Translations under genes and position numbers: made by a program | Shown: positions 59,041-64,000 of the stretch, piece after piece | Position numbering within the stretch: position 1 is the first letter of the stretch | Layout of the letters: each line of letters opens with the position of its first letter | Source of the DNA: Hymenobacter frigidus | Lineage (GTDB): Bacteria; Bacteroidota; Bacteroidia; Cytophagales; Hymenobacteraceae | Length of the DNA: 64,000 bases | Assembly (NCBI RefSeq): GCF_014640435.1 | Contig: NZ_BMGY01000003.1 | Location: 143,389-207,388 of the forward strand | Direction: 5' to 3' | Notes under the pieces: model-generated | Told to the model about the DNA's origin: nothing | The model's database searches: none | Seen by the model: only the letters and a program-made list of their open reading frames with translations

Positions 59041-59271
59041 ATGAAGCTGTTCCTCCGCTTACTTCCCTGCCTGCTGCTGTTTTTGGCCGTGAGCTGCCGT
59101 ACGTGTCCCATCGAAACCTGCCATGTGCGCAAGGTGCATATGCACAGCGGCCAGCGCTACCGCGGTCAACCGTTGTTGAAGATGCAGAACCCGTCCATCG
59201 GCCAAAAAATCAAGACTTACAATCCCAAGTCCGGGACCAATCCGCAGGACAAAAGCAAGACGCTGAAGTAA
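59041..59271 (+). CDS. Small lipoprotein of unknown function
   Basis: A 76-residue frame opens with a lipoprotein signal (RLLPCLLLFLAVSC, lipobox AVSC). The mature part is basic and Cys/His-containing (RTCPIETCHVRKVHMHSGQR) and ends in a Lys-rich tail. The preceding consensus promoter and a following terminator (59323) support a real gene despite its size. No family is recognised. The upstream in-frame extension to 59008 overlaps the promoter and is rejected. Confidence 0.75.
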   Translation: MKLFLRLLPCLLLFLAVSCRTCPIETCHVRKVHMHSGQRYRGQPLLKMQNPSIGQKIKTYNPKSGTNPQDKSKTLK

Positions 59272-59322
59272 GCGGTTTGCTGCCTGTACACCACGTTGCT
59301 TCCTACTGCTTCTGAGCCCGAT

Positions 59323-59356
59323 AAAAGGCCGCTGCGCTTGCCGTTGCGGCCTTTTT
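59323..59356 (+). terminator. Intrinsic terminator after the small lipoprotein gene
   Basis: The arms AAAAGGCCGC and GCGGCCTTTT pair perfectly with a 13-base loop and run into T residues, 51 bases after the stop. Confidence 0.8.
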
Positions 59357-59360
59357 GTTG

Positions 59361-59368
59361 TATCTTCG
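59361..59368 (+). promoter_or_regulatory. -7-like element TATCTTCG for gyrA
   Basis: Seven of eight positions match TAnnTTTG. It lies just after the terminator, with an 81-base gap to the ATG at 59450. Confidence 0.45.
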
Positions 59369-59449
59369 CACGCACATAAAGAACCATTCACCCTGCGGCT
59401 AAAAACCCCCTAATTTGGGGTTTATTTAAGCCGCCTATCAACCCCCTCA

Positions 59450-62038
59450 ATGGCGGAAGGCGAAAAAATCATTCCGATAAACATCGAAGATGAGATGCGG
59501 GGCGCATACATCGACTACTCGATGTCGGTTATCATCTCCCGGGCCCTGCCCGATGTCCGCGACGGCCTGAAGCCAGTGCACCGGCGGGTGCTCTACGGCA
59601 TGAGCGAGCTGGGCGTGAGCTACAATAAATCCTACAAGAAATCGGCCCGTATCGTGGGCGAGGTGTTGGGTAAGTACCACCCGCACGGCGACACGTCGGT
59701 GTATGACACCATGGTGCGCATGGCTCAGGACTGGAGCCTGCGCTACCCGCTGGTCGACGGTCAGGGTAACTTCGGTTCCGTTGATGGGGACTCGCCGGCC
59801 GCGATGCGTTACACCGAGGCGCGCCTCAAGCGCATTGCCGATGAAATGCTGGGCGACCTCGACAAGGATACCGTCGATTTCCAGCCCAACTTCGACGACT
59901 CGCTGGAAGAGCCCAGCGTGATGCCCGCTAAGTTCCCGAACCTGCTGGTGAACGGCACGTCGGGCATTGCCGTGGGCATGGCCACCAACATGGCCCCCCA
60001 CAACCTGACGGAAGTGGTGAGCGGCATCATTGCCTACCTCGAAAACCCCGAGATTACGGTGGCCGAGCTCATGCAGTACGTCACGGCCCCGGATTTCCCT
60101 ACCGGCGGCATTATTTACGGCTACGAGGGGGTGAAGCAGGCGTTCGAAACCGGCCGCGGCCGCGTGGTCATGCGCGCCAAGGCTACGTTCGAAACCTCTA
60201 AAACGGGCAAGGAGCAAATCGTCGTTACCGAAATTCCCTACATGGTGAACAAGGCGTCGATGATTGAAAAAACCGCCGCGCTCATCAATGACAAGAAGAT
60301 TGAGGGCATTTCGGACATGCGCGATGAGTCGGACCGCGACGGCATGCGCATCGTTTACGACCTCAAGCGCGATGCCATGCCCAGCGTGGTACTCAACAAC
60401 CTGTACCGCTACACCCAGCTGCAAAGCTCGTTCGGCGTCAACAACGTGTGCCTGGTAAAAGGCCGCCCGATGACGTTGAACCTGCAGCAACTCATCCAAT
60501 ATTTCGTAGAGCACCGCGCCGAGGTTATCGTGCGGCGCACGCGTTACGAACTGGCCGAAGCCCAAAAGCGGGCCCACATTCTGGAAGGCCTGCTGATTGC
60601 TCTGGACCACCTCGACGAGGTTATCGCCCTCATCCGTGGTTCGCGCGATCCGGAGGTGGCCCGTGGGCAGCTCATTGAGCGTTTTGCTCTGAGTGAAGTG
60701 CAGTCCCGCGCTATTCTCGACATGCGTTTGCAGCGCCTGACTGGTCTGGAGCGCGACAAAATTGTGGCCGAGTACAACGAGTTGATGAAGCTTGTAGACC
60801 ACTTGAACGCCGTTTTGGCTTCGGATGAATTGCAGCGTGGCATCATTAAAACCGAGCTGTTGGATATCCGCGAGCGTTACGGCGATGCCCGGCGCACGGA
60901 AATCAATTACATCGGCGGTGATTTCTCCACGGAGGATATGATTGCCGACGAGGCCATGGTTATCACCATCTCGCGCGAAGGCTACATTAAGCGGACCAAT
61001 CTGGACGAATACCGGACCCAGGGTCGCGGTGGTGCCGGCTCACGCGGGGCCATCTCCAAAAAGGACGACTTCACCGAGCATCTGTTCGTGGCTACAACCC
61101 ACGAGTACCTGTTGTTCTTCACGGAACTAGGCCGGGTATTTTGGTTGAAAGTGTACGAAGTGCCGGAAGGAGGGAAGGCTACCAAAGGCTTGCCGATTCA
61201 GAACCTTATCGAGATTCCGCGCGAAGACAAAGTGCGTTCCGTGCTTAACGTGCGCGGTCTGAAAGACCCGGACTACCTCGAAAACACCTTTCTCATGTTC
61301 TGCACCGAGCAGGGCACGGTTAAGAAAACCCCGCTCGAGGCGTATTCGCGTCCCCGTACCGCTGGCATCAACGCCATTACCATCAACGAAGGCGACCGGA
61401 TTCTGGATGTGCAACTGCTCACGCCGAACTCGGAAGTTGTGTTGGCTTTGCGTTCGGGCCGGGCGGTACGCTTCAACGAAAGTCAGGTTCGTTCGATGGG
61501 CCGCGCTGCGGCCGGCGTGCGCGGCATCAATCTCGATGGTGTAGAAGGCAACCGGGTAGTGGGCATGGTTTGTTTGGCTGACCCCACCCAGGAACTGCTC
61601 GTAGTAAGTGAAAACGGCTATGGCAAGCGCAGCTCGCTTGATGAGTTCCGCATTACCAAGCGCGGTGGCAAGGGCGTCCGGGCCATGAAGATTACCGATA
61701 AAACCGGTAACCTGGTGGCCATCAAGGATGTGAATGACACCGATGACTTGATGATTATCAATAAGTCAGGCATCACCATCCGTTTGCGGATGAGTGACTT
61801 GCGGACCATTGGTCGTGCCACTCAGGGTGTGCGCTTGATTAAAATCAGTGCGAACGATGAAATTTCTTCGGTAGCTAAAGTGGCGGCCGATGATAAAGAG
61901 GATGAAACGGAAGCCACGCTGGTAGCGGCGGGAACCGATGGGCTCGAAGCTGCTGGAGGTGCCCCAAGTACCACGCCGGAAGAACTGCCAACCGGACTTT
62001 CAGAAGATGCTGCTGCCGAAGAAGCCGATTTGGCATAA
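59450..62038 (+). CDS. gyrA: DNA gyrase subunit A
   Basis: GyrA with GyrB introduces negative supercoils. The 862-residue chain starts [20 protein letters not shown] and has the winged-helix region [20 protein letters not shown], the catalytic Tyr in [12 protein letters not shown], and the quinolone region [17 protein letters not shown] with Thr at the position of E. coli Ser83 and Asp at the position of Asp87. The C-terminal pinwheel has a divergent GyrA-box [10 protein letters not shown]. It ends in an acidic tail. gyrB is not in the window. Confidence 0.97.
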   Translation: MAEGEKIIPINIEDEMRGAYIDYSMSVIISRALPDVRDGLKPVHRRVLYGMSELGVSYNKSYKKSARIVGEVLGKYHPHGDTSVYDTMVRMAQDWSLRYPLVDGQGNFGSVDGDSPAAMRYTEARLKRIADEMLGDLDKDTVDFQPNFDDSLEEPSVMPAKFPNLLVNGTSGIAVGMATNMAPHNLTEVVSGIIAYLENPEITVAELMQYVTAPDFPTGGIIYGYEGVKQAFETGRGRVVMRAKATFETSKTGKEQIVVTEIPYMVNKASMIEKTAALINDKKIEGISDMRDESDRDGMRIVYDLKRDAMPSVVLNNLYRYTQLQSSFGVNNVCLVKGRPMTLNLQQLIQYFVEHRAEVIVRRTRYELAEAQKRAHILEGLLIALDHLDEVIALIRGSRDPEVARGQLIERFALSEVQSRAILDMRLQRLTGLERDKIVAEYNELMKLVDHLNAVLASDELQRGIIKTELLDIRERYGDARRTEINYIGGDFSTEDMIADEAMVITISREGYIKRTNLDEYRTQGRGGAGSRGAISKKDDFTEHLFVATTHEYLLFFTELGRVFWLKVYEVPEGGKATKGLPIQNLIEIPREDKVRSVLNVRGLKDPDYLENTFLMFCTEQGTVKKTPLEAYSRPRTAGINAITINEGDRILDVQLLTPNSEVVLALRSGRAVRFNESQVRSMGRAAAGVRGINLDGVEGNRVVGMVCLADPTQELLVVSENGYGKRSSLDEFRITKRGGKGVRAMKITDKTGNLVAIKDVNDTDDLMIINKSGITIRLRMSDLRTIGRATQGVRLIKISANDEISSVAKVAADDKEDETEATLVAAGTDGLEAAGGAPSTTPEELPTGLSEDAAAEEADLA

Positions 62039-62052
62039 TTGCTGAACAGGAG

Positions 62053-62087
62053 CGGGCCGGTCCATTTGGGCCGCCCCGTTTACTTTT
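62053..62087 (+). terminator. Probable terminator after gyrA
   Basis: The arms CGGGCCGGTCC and GGGCCGCCCCG pair with one mismatch and one wobble around ATTT, followed by a broken T-run (TTTACTTTT). It lies 14 bases after the gyrA stop. Confidence 0.65.
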
Positions 62088-62248
62088 GGCGAACCCAAGG
62101 TCGTAGGCATTCGTTTCGTTTAAATGGTAATAGAAGCGGTTGCATTTTTCTGCTCACTCATTTTTTTATCTTTTTCCGCTGTAAACGTTGCAGTTAGTTA
62201 GGACGAGAAGTCCGCTGACGTAACGTTCTAAAGCTCATTTCTGATTTT

Positions 62249-63409
62249 ATGAAGAAGACTCTTTTGACGCTTGCTGCCGCCGTCGTGCTGGCGGCTAGCC
62301 TACCCTCGATGGTTTTGGCACAGACTTCGGCCGTAACCAACGCCATTTTGAACCAGCGTACCGGTCTGCTCGATAAAGCCCGCGTTGATATTGATAAGGC
62401 TATTGTGAATGAGAAAACCATGGGTAAAGCCAAAACCTGGTATACCCGGGGTGAGATTTACCAGGGTATGCTCGAAAGCCCTATTTTTGGCAAGCAATTG
62501 CAGCCGGGCGAAGGCGTTCAAAAGGCGTTTGAGTCGTATGCTAAAACCATTGAGATTGACACGAAAACCGGTGAGTTTGGTAAGCAAGCCGTGACGCGCA
62601 TGGATGGTCTTTATGGTCAAGCGTTCAATGACGCTGTGACGAGCTATAATGCTAAGGAGTACGATAAGGCCATTGCTAGCTATAAGTTAGCTTCTCAAAT
62701 TAAGCCTCAGGATACCACTGCTGTGCTTTATTCGGCTTATGCTTCGGAAGCCAAGCAGGACTTTGCCGGCGCCAAAGCGAGTTATAACCAATTGCTGGGC
62801 ATGAACTACAAGTCGGTTACGCTGTACTCGCGTTTATTGCAAATGGCTAAGATGCAGAAAAACGAAGCTGAAGCAGCAAGCGTGGTTAAGGATGCTCTGG
62901 TAGCCTATCCTGCCAACAAGGCTTTCATGCTCGAAGATTTGAACATGTCATTAGCCAGCGGTAAAGGCGAAGATGCCTTGGGCAAAATTAATAAGTCTAT
63001 TGCTGCTGACCCGTCTAATTCGAACCTTTATGCTGTACGTGGTTCTATGTATGACCAGCAGAAGAAGACGGACCTGGCGCTGTTAGACTACAAAAAGGCT
63101 GTTGAGTTGGACCCGAATAATTTTGATGCCCAGTTTAATCTCGGCGTCTATAATTACAACAAAGCCGCCGATTCGTATACTAAGGCTAGTAAGATGGATT
63201 TGAAGACTTACCAAGTGTCGGGTAAGAAGTTTGAAGTTCAAGGCAAGAAGTTTTTCGAAGCTTCGGTACCTTATTTCGAAAAAGCCTTGTTGTTGCAGCC
63301 TGATGACCGCAATACTTTGGTGTCTTTGCAGAAAGTCTATTTCCGTCTCGGCCGTACCGTCGACTCGGAACGTTTGAATGCGAAGCTTCAGACTATGAAT
63401 AAAAAGTAA
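62249..63409 (+). CDS. Exported tetratricopeptide-repeat protein
   Basis: This 386-residue protein has a signal peptide (KKTLLTLAAAVVLAASLPSM) and at least four TPR-like units (AFNDAVTSYNAKEYDKAIAS, TTAVLYSAYASEAKQDFAGA, LYAVRGSMYDQQKKTDLALL, ASVPYFEKALLLQPDDRNTL). It resembles abundant periplasmic TPR proteins of Bacteroidota. Codon use is markedly richer in A/T at third positions than in gyrA and most of the window, which may mark high expression or different origin. The 210-base upstream gap is AT-rich with TATCTTTTT near 62167. A terminator follows. Confidence 0.88.
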   Translation: MKKTLLTLAAAVVLAASLPSMVLAQTSAVTNAILNQRTGLLDKARVDIDKAIVNEKTMGKAKTWYTRGEIYQGMLESPIFGKQLQPGEGVQKAFESYAKTIEIDTKTGEFGKQAVTRMDGLYGQAFNDAVTSYNAKEYDKAIASYKLASQIKPQDTTAVLYSAYASEAKQDFAGAKASYNQLLGMNYKSVTLYSRLLQMAKMQKNEAEAASVVKDALVAYPANKAFMLEDLNMSLASGKGEDALGKINKSIAADPSNSNLYAVRGSMYDQQKKTDLALLDYKKAVELDPNNFDAQFNLGVYNYNKAADSYTKASKMDLKTYQVSGKKFEVQGKKFFEASVPYFEKALLLQPDDRNTLVSLQKVYFRLGRTVDSERLNAKLQTMNKK

Positions 63410-63433
63410 TCAAACTTAGAAAGGTTAGGGGAG

Positions 63434-63463
63434 AGCCCGTCCGTTAATGGACGGGCTTTTTTG
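63434..63463 (+). terminator. Intrinsic terminator after the TPR gene
   Basis: A nine-bp perfect stem AGCCCGTCC/GGACGGGCT around GTTAAT is followed by TTTTTT, 25 bases after the stop. Confidence 0.92.
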
Positions 63464-64000
63464 TATCCTTGTCCTTTGAGGAGTATTTAATTTAACATAA
63501 TATAAATTATAAGACAAAATTATTTGAGGCTCTCTGGTTTATTTAGGTTGGTTCTTTTAGGTTCGTAGAATGTTGTTTACAGTTTCACTTTTTTGTCATG
63601 CACTACAGGTATGTAGCTTATTATTGTAGTGTAGTATTGAAGATGCATTTTGTTCGCGCCGTTTAATGAGGCGAGTGAGATGTCCCGGTCGCGCTCGTCT
63701 TATTATCACCTAATTTTATTCTGTTGTAGTCCTAAACGGACTGAAGAAGCGTTTCTTGTCTCCCGATTAATTCATTAGATTCTGGTCTTATTTGGTATAA
63801 AAACGTGACTTCATTTTATACTAAAGTATACTATTTAATATGTTGTAGCTATAACTTATAATTCTCACACTGAAGCTTGAGGAAGCTTAAAGAGCTTAAG
63901 TTTCTTATGTACTGAATTAACTTTTCAAAAATTCTTATCCTATGTTCAGACACGACCTCTTAATTTAGGTCAATGAAGGAAAGGAGTGGAGTAAGATTCT
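63464..64000. other. AT-rich region without recognisable genes
   Basis: About 540 bases are strongly AT-rich, in sharp contrast to the GC-rich window. No frame of note, tRNA, or known RNA motif was recognised on either strand. Small direct and inverted words occur (AAGCTT and CTTAAG clusters at 63873-63900). It could be a leader upstream of an rRNA operon or another gene beyond the window, or horizontally acquired DNA. Confidence 0.5.

Noticed and set aside
59447..60802. 451-codon minus-strand frame opposite gyrA
   Set aside because: Antisense to highly conserved gyrA sequence; His/Val-rich translation with no recognisable motif.
1..64000. CRISPR array, restriction-modification or other defence locus
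   Set aside because: No regularly spaced direct repeats and no cas, methylase, toxin-antitoxin or retron-like genes were recognised; the palindromes are not array-like.

Overview
The window is GC-rich chromosomal DNA from a member of the Bacteroidota, most likely Hymenobacter or a close relative in the Cytophagales. Supporting signs: secreted proteases with type IX secretion (T9SS) C-terminal sorting domains; a TamL-type lipoprotein Omp85 assembly factor; Bacteroidota-type -7 promoter elements (TAnnTTTG) and no obvious Shine-Dalgarno sequences; TTG/GTG starts; and intergenic palindromes with a GTCATnCTGAGC-like core. The genus is inferred from recalled protein resemblance, not from a search. 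Most of the window is ordinary core genome with small mobile and repeat insertions.

Layout. 1-1903: a TonB-C-domain gene cut in two by an IS5-like element; removing the IS and one target duplication restores the frame exactly. 1973-7300: SPFH protein, gatB, a TlpA-like thioredoxin, a possible DNA polymerase III psi-like protein and an acyl-CoA thioesterase. 7469-12015: two tandem M43 metalloproteases with PKD and sorting domains. 12153-19424: pcm, a sugar-phosphate transferase, mnmA, a lipoprotein, a secreted subtilisin, a zinc-ribbon protein and riboflavin synthase. 19425-23952: two long palindromic repeats, a PAP2 phosphatase whose start codon lies inside an AT-rich repeat, hemF, and a fused E1 alpha/beta 2-oxoacid dehydrogenase. 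23953-30403: tamL overlapping a divergent TrmH-type methyltransferase, then an ECF sigma / anti-sigma-like / outer-membrane protein cluster. 30620-32053: a fluoride-type ClC transporter gene with a convincing fluoride riboswitch and its own promoter element. 32218-41000: orphan ABC ATPase, polytopic glycosyltransferase-like protein, CoA-binding protein, FAD oxidoreductase, MFS transporter, TPR protein, tryptophan 2,3-dioxygenase, and a serine deaminase beta subunit. 41021-44093: a TolC / membrane-fusion efflux pair without an inner-membrane pump. 44235-51000: gpsA, a half-size EamA protein, a DUF1015-Maf-membrane-protein operon, pdxH and an AlgH-like protein. 51049-55951: DUF349 protein, tRNA-Thr, an AraC regulator, an 82-bp near-perfect palindrome behind a promoter element, and a second PAP2 protein. 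56108-63409: a GNAT-like protein, DUF547 lipoprotein, HD hydrolase, tiny lipoprotein, gyrA and a TPR protein. 63464-64000 is AT-rich, apparently non-coding DNA.

The strongest functional unit is the riboswitch-ClC pair at 31934-32053, predicted to be a fluoride-induced fluoride exporter. The sigma/anti-sigma/OMP cluster at 27532-30403 looks like a self-contained envelope-response module. No CRISPR array, prophage or classical defence system was found. The least explained features are the psi-like protein at 5914-6690, the palindrome transcript candidate at 54929-55025, the repeat-derived N-terminus of the first PAP2 protein, and the AT-rich right end.
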